Positions 8,119 to 18,000 of a stretch of DNA of 43,453 nucleotides are shown in pieces. Each line of letters starts with the position of its first letter. Positions within the stretch are counted from its first letter, which is position 1. The DNA comes from JBEBBU01 sp041158225. Lineage in GTDB: Bacteria; Pseudomonadota; Gammaproteobacteria; Methylococcales; Methylococcaceae. Both the position numbers and the translations under genes were made by a program. The notes beneath the pieces were generated by a model. It was not told the DNA's origin. It worked only from the letters and a program-made list of their open reading frames with translations, and ran no database searches. The stretch spans positions 1-43,453 of the forward strand of contig JBEBBU010000037.1 in NCBI GenBank assembly GCA_041158225.1, written 5' to 3'.

Positions 8119-9492
8119 CTAGTACCTGCGTCCTGAGGCCACATATGTCTGCTGGTCCTTGCAAGCCTGCAGAGCCCGGGCCACCTTCTGCTCCACGGCC
8201 AACAGGGCGGCGGCGGCATCACGCAGACCTGACTGGCTGAGCCAGGGCGCATTATTGATCTGCTGCACAGCCTCCAGTATACCGGCCAGTTCATCTTCCA
8301 GATCTACCGAACCGGGAGAGTCATCAGTCACCTCCATGTTTTCTGCCAGCTCCCTGTCGGTGAGCACCTGTCTTAGCTGGAAAAGGCACTTACCCTGATC
8401 CAGTGCTTCAAGGCTGTGCTGGAAAGCACTGACTGTGAGTCTGCTACCCAGCAGAAAATCGAAAAGCACACCTGTCTCTGCAAACACAGTGACATTGGTA
8501 ATGACGCTGAGAGAGGGGTGCTCTGCCATCCATACCGAGAAGCGCTCTGTCTCGCTGTCGTCAGAAAAATCGGCACGGACAATAAAGAAGTGTTCGTCAC
8601 GCAGCAGCCCATCCAGAACATCACGTACATTTTCAGGAGAGAGCGTCTTACGAAACTCCATGGGAATACCCAGACGTCCGTGCAGGTAATTGGCAGATTC
8701 AGTGCTTGAATCAATAAAAGCGGCAGACGCTGCACGATGCAGCAGTTTTTCCACGATCATCATGTCGGGAATTTCACCGCGGGCACCCAGATCCATCAGG
8801 TTCTCCATCTCACGCAGATAGAGCTCTCCGATATCCAGGGCAATGCCACGCACCGATGCAGCCGGATCACCTGCCTCACGGGTAAATAGATCAAGCACGA
8901 CCATACTCAGTTCCGCAGCACGCTCCATGCCATAGTAACGACAGGCATGATGCAGTCTGCGAAACAGCATGGTCAGGGATTTGAGGTAAGGCTGCGCCGG
9001 CTGTCCCCCACGGATTTCGCCAAACATAAGTCTGACGGTCTCCAGTGTTTCCCTTACATTTTCGGCACAGAATGTTCTCAGGATAATCATGGCTTCGACC
9101 GGTGACGAAGCACCGCCCGCATTCATGTTTTCCTCAATGGCCGCCAGCTCCTCGTAAAGTGCGTATTCAAGATTGTGCAGATGGACACACCTCTGTTCCG
9201 CCGGGAGCGTTGCCAGTTTAGGGAATGATGTTGTCAGAGCCACCACGCGCACAAAACCATGCTCGGAAGCAGCCTGCGCGATGACATCACCAATCGCGTA
9301 AAGCTCGGCAAAATCAGGAGTGTCATCCCCTGACTGACGCCATCTGTTTTCGACTATCGACAGCTCACGCAACGGTTGAACCAGCTGTTCAAGAAAACTG
9401 CAGGCTGTCGTCTCATCACGGGCATCATTACCAGGCTGCGGATCAAAAAGATCATCCATCAAGCCCAGAGCATCAGCAATATCATATCCCAT
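8119..9492 (-). CDS. CheA N-half relative without a phospho-acceptor histidine
   Basis: A soluble, mainly helical 457-residue protein that I cannot place in a named family. Two segments (about residues 65-100 and 180-215, the latter LFRRLHHACRYYGM) look like Hpt helices that have lost the HxxKG signature. Residues ~290-385 match a module in the middle of the 1005-residue CheA (15076-18093, around residues 430-500): both have a P....LS..N(I/V)R stretch, then F..W, then (I/V)ITN.(T/S).F. This suggests that the gene is the N-terminal half of a CheA, split from its C-terminal half, which is the next gene downstream 6 bases away. A role as scaffold or as input arm for the short kinase is inferred. 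Confidence 0.75.
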   Translation of the reverse strand: MGYDIADALGLMDDLFDPQPGNDARDETTACSFLEQLVQPLRELSIVENRWRQSGDDTPDFAELYAIGDVIAQAASEHGFVRVVALTTSFPKLATLPAEQRCVHLHNLEYALYEELAAIEENMNAGGASSPVEAMIILRTFCAENVRETLETVRLMFGEIRGGQPAQPYLKSLTMLFRRLHHACRYYGMERAAELSMVVLDLFTREAGDPAASVRGIALDIGELYLREMENLMDLGARGEIPDMMIVEKLLHRAASAAFIDSSTESANYLHGRLGIPMEFRKTLSPENVRDVLDGLLRDEHFFIVRADFSDDSETERFSVWMAEHPSLSVITNVTVFAETGVLFDFLLGSRLTVSAFQHSLEALDQGKCLFQLRQVLTDRELAENMEVTDDSPGSVDLEDELAGILEAVQQINNAPWLSQSGLRDAAAALLAVEQKVARALQACKDQQTYVASGRRY

Positions 9493-9517
9493 TGTGCATT
9501 ATCCCCTGCGGATTCTG

Positions 9518-11791
9518 TTACTCACTCACCCTACCATGCGCCCGGCCGCCCTGCTTTCCTCTGGCAAGCAGATGATCCATATTGAGAACCATACCAACAT
9601 TGCCACTTCCAAGCAGGGTACACCCGACAATACCTTCCATCAATGCAAGAAACCCCTGTAATGGGCGGATCAGCACCTGTTGCTGCCCCAGCAGTTCATC
9701 CACCGGGATAGCAACCGATTGCAGGCCGGCCTTGCCCGCAATCACAAAAATCTGGCGGCCAGCGGAGTCCGCTGCCTCAACCACTGGATCCCGGTCAACT
9801 GATCCGGCGCGGAGATGCCGGATGGCAACCACCTGATCATTGTCCAGCCGCAGCACCCGATGGGAGGCTCCATAGGCTGATACCTGCACAACAGCTGACG
9901 ATTCGGGCAACACGATACGCTGTATAGCCGCAATCGGAACCACATAATCAATACGACCAACCCGCAACACCATACCATCCATCACGGCCATCGTCAGTGG
10001 CAACTGAAGATCAAAGACAACCGTGGCACTATCCTGATCTATGCTCCATACCAGGCGGCCGCCACGCTTCTGGACATCCTGTGCCAGATGACAAAACAGA
10101 TCTCCGGTCGATGATGGCAATTCACAGCTGGAGCCTGCCATATGCACACTGACGCTATCTTCTGACCTGACAAGCTCCACGCTGAATGAAGGACCACCAC
10201 TCTGGGCATGGCAGACCCGCTGTCTGACACAAACCTCCAGAAGCTGGCCCATACACTGCTGAAGCTGCTCAAGTGTACGACTGTCAACCTGCTCATCCAG
10301 GCCGCGCATAAAATCCAGCTGTATGCTGCAGGCAGTTTCAGCACGCAGGGCATCGACACGGCCTGACAGCGCCGATGCAAGCACCGTCACCGACTTGACC
10401 TGTTCATCCATGACCACATCCTGCAACTGCTCGACAAGCGACTGGGCATGAAGATCAATCTGCAGCAAATGCTCGACTTTTTCCTGCCACGCCCCCAGAT
10501 ACTGACGCAGTGCGTACTGGATACCTGCCAGAGGCAGACCATATTCAACGAGCATGCTCTCGACGCTGCGCACCATATCCTCGTCTTTGAGCTGCTGCAG
10601 CAGATAACGGTTAGTCGCCTGACTGGTCACCAGTTCGCCCATGGCCGTCATCATCCGGGCCGCCAGATCTGCATGCTCACTGGCACAGGTACTGTCCTGC
10701 GCATACGGATCCAGCGCTGGATCAGCTACGGCTGTTGCGCCGGGCGCCATGATATCCAGCACTAGCGTAAGAGGATCTGCCTGGGGAAAGTCTTGCGCAT
10801 ACAGCGCAACTAACGCCGCAAACAGTGGGGAGAGCCCATCCAGGCCTGCGGAAAGGGTGTCGTCGATGTTGCCAAGACACTCAATCCACTCATCAAACCC
10901 AAGCTGCCTTGCTGCGTGCAGCAGCTTTTCAGCCTCAGCAGCTATTCTGGCTGCCAGTGCCGTGCTATCGCCTGGCGTACCCGCAATCTCATGGATAAGG
11001 GACAGCGACTGCCTAGCCATATCCGCAAAAATCTGGCGGTAGAGCGGATCGCTGGCCAGTTGACCGGGATCGACCGGCTCGAAAATGAAAGCCTCATCCA
11101 CCATTTCGGGTACAGCCACCGCGTGAGGATCAGTATATTCGGGATCAGGCACAAGATCGTGATCATGTAACGCAAGCGATGCATCAGGCTCTGCCTCAAC
11201 ATCCTGCACCAGTATGATTTCATCATCGACAGCAACGGATACCATAGGGGCACATGTTTCCGCGTCATCTCCGTCATCAGGATGCTCTGAAGCCGTATCA
11301 GCCTCATCCCCCTCGGCATGAGCGGTGGACAGAGTCACTTCTTCATGCTGATCGCCAGAGCCAGACATCGGCGCAAGGGCCATCCGGTTACACTCGCGGA
11401 TTTTTTCCATGCGCGCCATAAGACCAGCGGTAGGCGCAGGATCCACATCGCCCTTATTGCCAATGGATTCATGCAGCATACCCCAGAGGGTATCCACAAG
11501 CTCAAAGAGTATGGCGTGCAGTTCACCGGTCAGGGGAACACCTTCATCCCGGATCTGCCCGACCAGATCCTCGCCCAGATGCGCACGTGATTCAATAACA
11601 CTGAAGCCCATACTACGCGCACCACCCTTGAAGGTATGGATGGCGCGGAAAAACGCTGCGATCAGAGACTGTCGTTCAGGACTATCCTCACTGGCAACCC
11701 GAAGCGCACTGAGAATACGCTCCATATCTTCAAGTGCAGTGCCACCTTCCTCGGCGTAAAGGTTCCAGAAATCCAGTGCATCATCATCCAT
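9518..11791 (-). CDS. CheA with intact Hpt but degenerate ATPase (P1...P5 type)
   Basis: The 757-residue protein opens with an Hpt domain whose acceptor motif HTFKGGARSMGF puts the phosphorylatable histidine at residue 52. An acidic linker (about 130-270) and a second degenerate Hpt-like segment with LLHAARQLGF (about 280-370) follow. A P3-like stretch precedes the region where the ATPase should be (about 454-600). There the N box LRNSVDHG has become VRQRVCHA and the DDGRG and GRGVGM boxes are missing. The end (about 602-757) is a good CheW-like P5 domain. It should therefore be a phospho-acceptor that joins the array but cannot phosphorylate itself, the counterpart of the P1-less kinase at 6895-8112. 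Confidence 0.88.
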   Translation of the reverse strand: MDDDALDFWNLYAEEGGTALEDMERILSALRVASEDSPERQSLIAAFFRAIHTFKGGARSMGFSVIESRAHLGEDLVGQIRDEGVPLTGELHAILFELVDTLWGMLHESIGNKGDVDPAPTAGLMARMEKIRECNRMALAPMSGSGDQHEEVTLSTAHAEGDEADTASEHPDDGDDAETCAPMVSVAVDDEIILVQDVEAEPDASLALHDHDLVPDPEYTDPHAVAVPEMVDEAFIFEPVDPGQLASDPLYRQIFADMARQSLSLIHEIAGTPGDSTALAARIAAEAEKLLHAARQLGFDEWIECLGNIDDTLSAGLDGLSPLFAALVALYAQDFPQADPLTLVLDIMAPGATAVADPALDPYAQDSTCASEHADLAARMMTAMGELVTSQATNRYLLQQLKDEDMVRSVESMLVEYGLPLAGIQYALRQYLGAWQEKVEHLLQIDLHAQSLVEQLQDVVMDEQVKSVTVLASALSGRVDALRAETACSIQLDFMRGLDEQVDSRTLEQLQQCMGQLLEVCVRQRVCHAQSGGPSFSVELVRSEDSVSVHMAGSSCELPSSTGDLFCHLAQDVQKRGGRLVWSIDQDSATVVFDLQLPLTMAVMDGMVLRVGRIDYVVPIAAIQRIVLPESSAVVQVSAYGASHRVLRLDNDQVVAIRHLRAGSVDRDPVVEAADSAGRQIFVIAGKAGLQSVAIPVDELLGQQQVLIRPLQGFLALMEGIVGCTLLGSGNVGMVLNMDHLLARGKQGGRAHGRVSE

Positions 11792-11818
11792 GACGGATAC
11801 TCATGGGAAAACACCCAT

Positions 11819-12223
11819 TCATTGGCTGACCAGTGTTCGCATGGTCTGGATCAGAAGATCACCACATTTTTCCGCGAGGTCGAAAGACACCGCACCTGAT
11901 GGCTTGCTGACGATGGCGTCAGCACCCAGTGCGCGCGCTTTTGCCGCGTAGCTCGATCCACTCAGCGCAACGGAGGAAAGGATGATGATTTTTGCGTTAC
12001 TCTGCAGTTTGGCAAAACGGAGAAATTCAAACCCGTCCATCTCAGGCATCTCGATGTCCAGCAGAATCAGTGCAAGCGCCGGATGATTCTTTATCTTGTC
12101 CAGAGCATCACGTCCATTGACTGCACTGTCCACAATGCTGAACTCAGGATATTTCCTGAGCATTGTGGCAAGAATGGTACGCATCATGCTGGAATCATCC
12201 ACCAGCATCACTTCATGGGACAT
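11819..12223 (-). CDS. Stand-alone CheB-type receiver domain
   Basis: A 134-residue single-domain response regulator. The ATG at 12223 is preferred over an upstream TTG because AGAGGA lies 6 bases before it, and this gives the same length as the two sister proteins at 20090 and 26069. The acidic pair is in LVDDSSMMR, the acceptor Asp in LLDIEMPEMDG, and the switch Ser and Lys in ILSSV and SKPSGAV. The DIEMP.MDG and SKP.GAVS features are those of CheB receivers, not of flagellar CheY. The likely phosphodonor is the P1-P5 protein encoded 27 bases downstream. The output is unknown; it may act on a CheB or as a phosphate sink. Confidence 0.92.
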   Translation of the reverse strand: MSHEVMLVDDSSMMRTILATMLRKYPEFSIVDSAVNGRDALDKIKNHPALALILLDIEMPEMDGFEFLRFAKLQSNAKIIILSSVALSGSSYAAKARALGADAIVSKPSGAVSFDLAEKCGDLLIQTMRTLVSQ

Positions 12224-12262
12224 CAGCAATCCTCTTCGTCAAAAACACAGCCACATCTACCG

Positions 12263-12694
12263 TCAGTGATCAGTCTGACTTTCTACAGCTTCACGGGCCT
12301 CACGCATGTATACATTGAGCAGGGCAAGATCATGGATCGCCATATTCTGTGCGTACTGCATGGCAAACGCATGAAACGCAGTCACCTCTCCCTGCTGCAG
12401 CAATCCCAGAAAGTCATCAAGAAAACACTGGTCAAGGTCTTTCCAGCGATGCTCAAGCTCCCCGGCAGTCCTGTCATTCATACCAAGATTCACCGCCAGG
12501 GCATGACTGCGCTGCGCCCTGAGGTCATCTCTGGCATCGGCGCTTGCAGCCCAGACTTCGCGCAGAAGTACGAGATCCTGCCTGCGACGCAATATCCTGA
12601 CAGCAACAGCAACGATAATGAATACACAAGGGATACTGAATCCGATTAAAAAGGCAAACCACACATCTTCCCGATTCATCAAAGATTGCAACAT
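12263..12694 (-). CDS. Small membrane-anchored protein at the head of cluster 1
   Basis: I do not recognise the family. The protein (143 residues from the ATG at 12694, 154 if an earlier start at 12727 is used) has one hydrophobic segment, about residues 10-32 (FAFLIGFSIPCVFIIVAVAV), followed by RILRRRQ, so the C-terminal ~110 residues should be cytoplasmic. That part is helical and charged, rich in Asp, Glu, Arg and Gln. The gene is first in the leftward run and lies 39 bases before the lone receiver. It could tether part of the fragmented kinase system to the membrane, but nothing in the sequence proves this. GGTGGG lies 5 bases before the chosen start. Confidence 0.6.
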   Translation of the reverse strand: MLQSLMNREDVWFAFLIGFSIPCVFIIVAVAVRILRRRQDLVLLREVWAASADARDDLRAQRSHALAVNLGMNDRTAGELEHRWKDLDQCFLDDFLGLLQQGEVTAFHAFAMQYAQNMAIHDLALLNVYMREAREAVESQTDH

Positions 12695-12810
12695 TGACGC
12701 CCACCGCATGCTGATCAATACAACCATCCGGCTTATGCTAACACCTTCATGCGATACTTGAAATGTAAATCAATCATGCCCCGCTCCGTGAGGGCATGCT
12801 GGCCTCTCCG

Positions 12811-12840
12811 TGGACACCCTGCATGAATAGACCCTATAAT
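12811..12840 (+). promoter_or_regulatory. Sigma70-type promoter of the rightward PAS receptor gene
   Basis: TGGACA at 12811-12816 (5 of 6 to the -35 consensus) and a perfect TATAAT at 12835-12840 are 18 bases apart. Transcription would begin near 12847, which places the start codon at 12892 rather than at the in-frame ATG at 12796, because the latter lies upstream of the promoter. Confidence 0.7.
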
Positions 12841-12891
12841 CGCCGCAGCATATACCTGTTTTTAAAGCCAGCTTTGTGGGGAAATTTCCGC

Positions 12892-14616
12892 ATGTTCAGC
12901 TTCCTGTTTTCAGATCAATATCGGCTTAACCAGCGCATGATCGCATCGATGTCGGCCATTACCGCCAAAATCATGATTGCGGACAGGAACCGGATCATCA
13001 TATACGCCAACCAGTCCGTGCTGGATTTTCTCAGTAGTGTGGAGCCACAGGTCAAACTGGCGCTACCACATTTTGCCGCCAAGAATATTGTGGGATCTTC
13101 CATGGACATTTTCCACAGGAATCCCCAGCATCAGGCTCAGCTGCTGGAAAACCTGACAGGTATCTATCGCGGCGACATGACAGTGGGCGGCGTCGCCATG
13201 TCGGTACTGGTACAACCCCTTCTGGATCACAGGCAGCGACGCAATGGCTATGTTGTGGAATGGATAGACCGGCGCCAGGAAATCGCGGTTACGGAAAGCC
13301 TCAAGGCACTTGCAGATGGGGACAGCCGCAAAGCTGCGCAGGCAGCAGCCACCGCCACGCAGGCAGCCATTAATGCATCCGCACTGTCCGATCAGGTATG
13401 GGCAGCACTGCGCGCCGGCCTGGACCAGGCCATCACCGCCATCAACCTGATGATTGAAGACGCCAACAGGCTGGCACATGCTGCGGCTGAAGGCAACCTT
13501 TCCGCCAGAGCCGATATTGACCAGCACAAGGGCGACTATCGCAGAATCATCAGCGACGTCAATGACACACTGAATGCCGTCGTTGCCCCCATCAATGACA
13601 TCATGGCCCTTATGGCCGAAGTAGAAAAAGGCAACTTCTCGCTGACGCTTGACGCCGATCTGAGCGGCGATCTGGCACGACTCAAGCAGAGCATCAATGC
13701 CAGTCTGAAAATGCTCAGCGCCTCATTCACCGAGATCAGTGTTTCCATTGGCGCCATGGCCAAAGGCGATCTGACCCGGCGTATTGAACTGGATATTCCA
13801 GGTGAGCTTCACCAGTTCAAGCAGAATATCAACGCCTCCATGGATGCACTCTCGGCCTCATTCAATGACATATCCGACAATACACGACAGGTTGCCCGGG
13901 CTGCCCAGGAAACCTCGCACTCACTCAGCCAGATCAGCGATGATGCCCAGCACCAGATGCAGTCCATCAGCATGATTGCCGGCGCCATGCAGCAGACAGC
14001 CGACTCGGTGCAGAACATTGCCCATAATACTGAAATGGCCAGCGTCAAATCCCGTGAAGCGGTCAGTATCATGCGGGAGGGCAAAACCCAGATGGCCACT
14101 CTGGTAGCCACCGTCAACAGCATTGCCCTCAATTCAAAAGAAATCAGCAAGATTACCGGTGTTATCGAAAAAATCGCCAACAAGACCAATTTACTGTCCC
14201 TGAATGCGGCCATAGAAGCCGCAAGAGCGGGTGATGCCGGACGGGGATTTGCCGTCGTGGCGGATGAAGTAGGCAAACTGGCGGCCAATACCGCAGACTC
14301 CAGCCAGGAAATAGCACAACTGATCGAGCGTGCCGTACAGGAAGCAGGTCAGGCACTCAGAACCGTGGAAATTGTTGCCGAGGAAATGCAGCGTATCGAG
14401 AAAGGCGCCAGCGAGACTGATGCCATGCTTTACCGGATCTCGAGCGCTGTTGAACAGCAGAACACGGTTGTCCATGAAATCAATTCCAGCATCAACCGCC
14501 TCAACACCATTGCAGTATCCAATGTGGCTGCCAGTGAGGAAATCATGACCTCGGTACTGGAACTCTCAAAAATTGCAGACTCGACACGCCGTGAAGTAGA
14601 AAAATTCAAGGTCTAG
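12892..14616 (+). CDS. Soluble PAS methyl-accepting chemotaxis protein
   Basis: From the ATG at 12892 the receptor has 574 residues and no membrane segment. A PAS domain (about residues 15-130) carries the same MDIFHRNP motif as the receptor at 1611-3671. Three successive HAMP-like units (about 165-320) follow, marked by EGNLSAR, KGNFSLT and KGDLTRR. The signalling domain (about 325-574) has the tip IANKTNLLSLNAAIEAARAG and ends directly at its last helix, without a docking tail. The tip matches the cluster 2 receptors and so points to the 1005-residue CheA as its partner. It is the only rightward gene within the chemotaxis island, and its 3' end overlaps the convergent cheW-like gene by 11 bases. 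Confidence 0.93.
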   Translation: MFSFLFSDQYRLNQRMIASMSAITAKIMIADRNRIIIYANQSVLDFLSSVEPQVKLALPHFAAKNIVGSSMDIFHRNPQHQAQLLENLTGIYRGDMTVGGVAMSVLVQPLLDHRQRRNGYVVEWIDRRQEIAVTESLKALADGDSRKAAQAAATATQAAINASALSDQVWAALRAGLDQAITAINLMIEDANRLAHAAAEGNLSARADIDQHKGDYRRIISDVNDTLNAVVAPINDIMALMAEVEKGNFSLTLDADLSGDLARLKQSINASLKMLSASFTEISVSIGAMAKGDLTRRIELDIPGELHQFKQNINASMDALSASFNDISDNTRQVARAAQETSHSLSQISDDAQHQMQSISMIAGAMQQTADSVQNIAHNTEMASVKSREAVSIMREGKTQMATLVATVNSIALNSKEISKITGVIEKIANKTNLLSLNAAIEAARAGDAGRGFAVVADEVGKLAANTADSSQEIAQLIERAVQEAGQALRTVEIVAEEMQRIEKGASETDAMLYRISSAVEQQNTVVHEINSSINRLNTIAVSNVAASEEIMTSVLELSKIADSTRREVEKFKV

Positions 14617-15079
14617 CGGGGGAAAAACCCTCGCCCATGCAGCGCTGATGGAATCCCAGCAGGTCAAACGGTCGACGCATATGATAAAACTGCTGCCCGG
14701 ATACTGTCATGTCGGTGAAAACACCGTCGAAAACCTGATACAGCGGATCTGGCAGCAAACCGCACGGGGGTAGCGCCTGCATGGCAGCGACACGATCAGA
14801 GCTGCCGCTGATGCCTGTGACCCTGTCAAAAAGCAGCGCAATTTTCTGCCCCGGCATGGATGAATAAACCATTGCCATACACAAACTGACATGAACGCGT
14901 TGCCGCGCCTGCAACAACTGCCCCATATCAATCACTGCCAGAACCTCATCACGCCAGGCCAGCTGCCTTCCATCCGAAGAAAACATGTCTGGCTCAGGCT
15001 TCAGAATTTCGTGCACAGCAAGCGCATCAAGCAGAACCTTATAGGCATCAATCTCTGCTTTCACCAGTAACAGGCTCAT
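14606..15079 (-). CDS. Divergent CheW-like coupling protein
   Basis: A 157-residue protein with a CheW-like pattern of strands (LLVKAEIDAYKVLLDALAVHEIL at the start, LAVIDMGQLL in the middle, KIALLFDRVTGI further on). The classical NLRG loop is replaced by WRDEVLAVID. It is shorter and less conserved than the CheW at 4423. Its ATG overlaps the stop of the 1005-residue cheA as ATGA, so the two are probably made together and work in one array. It is the last gene of the cluster 2 run. The CheW call rests on pattern and context. Confidence 0.8.
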   Translation of the reverse strand: MSLLLVKAEIDAYKVLLDALAVHEILKPEPDMFSSDGRQLAWRDEVLAVIDMGQLLQARQRVHVSLCMAMVYSSMPGQKIALLFDRVTGISGSSDRVAAMQALPPCGLLPDPLYQVFDGVFTDMTVSGQQFYHMRRPFDLLGFHQRCMGEGFSPARP

Positions 15080-18000
15080 TTGGCGACAACACCACCTGCA
15101 CCCTCCACATGCAGCGCCGCACGCTCTGCAGCCTGCCGGGGCACTCTGCGCTGTGACATCTGCTCAGCTATCCGCAACAGATCATCACCATCCAGAATAA
15201 GCACGATCGTCCCATCTCCCATCACCGATGCACCACCTACACCAGGCAGCTCTACCAGGCGCTTATGGACATCCTTTACAAACAGCTCGCGACGCCCGAC
15301 AAGCCTGTCAACCTCAACAGCCACCATCTGCTGCCCGTCGGTAATCACCATGGCGGTACGAAACCGCAGTGTGGCTGGCGCCAACGCTGGGGAGGCAGGC
15401 CCCGCAAAGCCCAGAAGGTCAGCCAGCGAAACGACAGGAAGAAAGTTGCCACGCAGCAACAAAGCGTCCCTACCCTTGATGGTCTGAATCGCAGCCCCAT
15501 CGACTTCAATCACTTCAGCGATGTAGCGCCCGGGAATAGCGAGTGCCTGCCCCGCCACCTCTACCAGCATCACATCCTGTACGGCAGCGGATAATGGCAT
15601 CTCAAGCGTGAATGTGGTACCCAATCCCTTTTCCGAACGGATGTGAATGGAACCGCCCATCTTGCTGACATTATTGCGGATGACATCCATACCTACCCCG
15701 CGACCGGAGGTTTCCGTCACTCGGTCTGCTGTCGAAAATCCGGGCATGAACAGAAAATTATAGATATCATCCAGAGAAAGCAGCTGCGCGGCAGCTTCAT
15801 CCACCCAGCCTTTCTCCATGGCTTTTCTGATGATTTTCTCGGGGTCAATCCCCCTACCGTCATCGCTGAGCTGTACAACAACGCGCGCACCCTGCTGATA
15901 GGCGCTGATCTGGATATTGGCGGTAGCAGACTTGCCAAGCGCCTTACGCTCCTCCGCTGACTCAATGCCATGATCAACGCTGTTTCTGACCATATGCAAC
16001 AGGGGATCCGAGAGTATTTCCACCATAGCCTTGTCAATCCTGACCTCCTGACCAAGAAGATCAAGCCGGATCGATTTACCCAGTGCCTGGGCAAGATCTC
16101 TGACCACACGTGGAAAACGCTTGAGTACTGTCTCCATGGGAACCACGCGCATCGCCATGGCACTGTCATGCAACCTGGATAATGCGCTCTGGATCTGGGC
16201 GTCCACTTCGGCCAGTTTTCTGGCCTGAGCTTCAAACGCATCAGAAACCCGCAGTAACCGTTCCTGAATATCCGCTCCTGCCTGCGCCCCATCAATCTGG
16301 CTGATCATGCCCTTGAGCATCAGACGGGCAGCCCTGGTTTCCTCAGCTGTCACAATATAATTGAGCTGTGCACGAATCAGCACCATTTCGCCAATCTGTT
16401 TAACCAGATTGTCCAGAACCTCTCCCTGTACACGGATGGCTGCCGACTGCCCCCGAACCGAAGCATTCGCCGGTAGCGGAGAAGCTGCGGGATTCGCCAA
16501 CGCCACATCGTGATCCGGGGAGGTTATGCTGGCATCGTGGTCGACACCCATGAGCAGGAGCTTATGGCTGGCATCTATCTGCTTCAGGGCACTGTCAACG
16601 CCTGCGGCATCCAGACTGGAAACCACCAGCATCTGATACCAGCACTCACCGCCGATAAAACGGGATGTATTGGTAATGATTCGCCCACATCTGGCTACCC
16701 AATCGAGAAAATCACTGGCAACATCCTCGGAACGCTCCAGGTTCACCAGTACTTCATGCAGGAACAGCCCCTCCTCCGTAGCCTGCATGAGTTCGCGGAT
16801 ATTCGCGGATGATAGCGCTTCCCTGATATCCTCACTAAGCGGAAGACTTGCCACAAAAGCCTGCTCAGCCTCCATGGAACTGTCATCTGATACTTCTCCA
16901 TGCTCTGCAACCCAGATGCAACGCTGCAGACGTTCCAGCAGTTCATGCTCATCCGCCACAGTGACCGATGCATCAGATGATAACTGGCATGCACGGTTCA
17001 CAGACTCCCTGGCAATATCAAGAATTTCCGGCTGCATCGGAATATCACCCTGCACGATGCGACCGAAGACATCCTCAACAAAAGGCAGAAGCGCCTCGTC
17101 CTTTTCAGGGCAGAGAAAACGCAGGCCAGCATTCAGACGCGCCAGATGCGCCTGCACTGCATGCAGTCCCGGCATCATGCTATCCGCGTCAGCAGCGCCA
17201 GACGCATAGTCTATGTCCAGCTGATCCAAAGTCTCATGGATGCCGGCACAGGCCAGCTGCATGCTGGAAGCCATGACGGCCGCCAGTGCTGTGGCAAGTT
17301 CACGACGGCCACCCTCCTGCCCCGCCTCTTCCTCAATATATCCAAGAAGCTGGTAATACTCCATCACCAGTTCAGCCAGCTGGCTGCTTGCAGCGCTTCC
17401 TGCGGTCAGATACTGCGGCCCCGCCTCCCATAGCGCCAGGAGTGCCTCCATGACTTCGGCCAGCCGGGTAAAGCCGACTGATTCAGCCGCACGGGCAAGC
17501 GTACTGAGTGTGGAAGCCGCCTCTTCAACGGTCTCATCGCGAAAGGGCCCCCCCCCCAGAAGGTCGCAGAAAACAGGCATGTTTTCCTGCAGAAGCTCCA
17601 GAAAAAAACACAGCATTTCCGGGTCTTCATGCAAAGCCAGATCATCGCTGACATGATCTGTCGCCGCAGCCTGCTCAAGTTCAAGATAGAGCTCGGGACC
17701 ACCCGCCTGAACAAACAGGGCAGCCATGTGTTCCAGCAGTCCGGCGGTGACAGGCGCATCCATGCGCTGCTCTGTTGCCAGCACGCCCAGACGCTTCATC
17801 TCGTCCACACACTGCAACAGTACTGCCAGAAAATCCGCGCTGACGGCCATACCCCCGTCCCGCACCAGCCCAAGCAGGTTTTCAGCACTATGTGCCAGCC
17901 TCTCCAGGCTGAACATGTCAACCGCTCCAAACAGTCCTTTCAGCGAGTGAAAGGAGCGGAACAGGGTCGTCACATCATCGACCGCCCCTGCAGAAACCTC

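Noticed and set aside
9518..11791. Dead ATPase of the P1-P5 protein as a sequencing artefact
   Set aside because: The frame is open for 757 codons with a sound P5 domain after the altered region, so substitutions rather than frameshifts explain the lost boxes.
12796..12891. Earlier ATG for the rightward PAS receptor
   Set aside because: It lies upstream of a good sigma70 promoter (12811-12840); the extension has no domain match.
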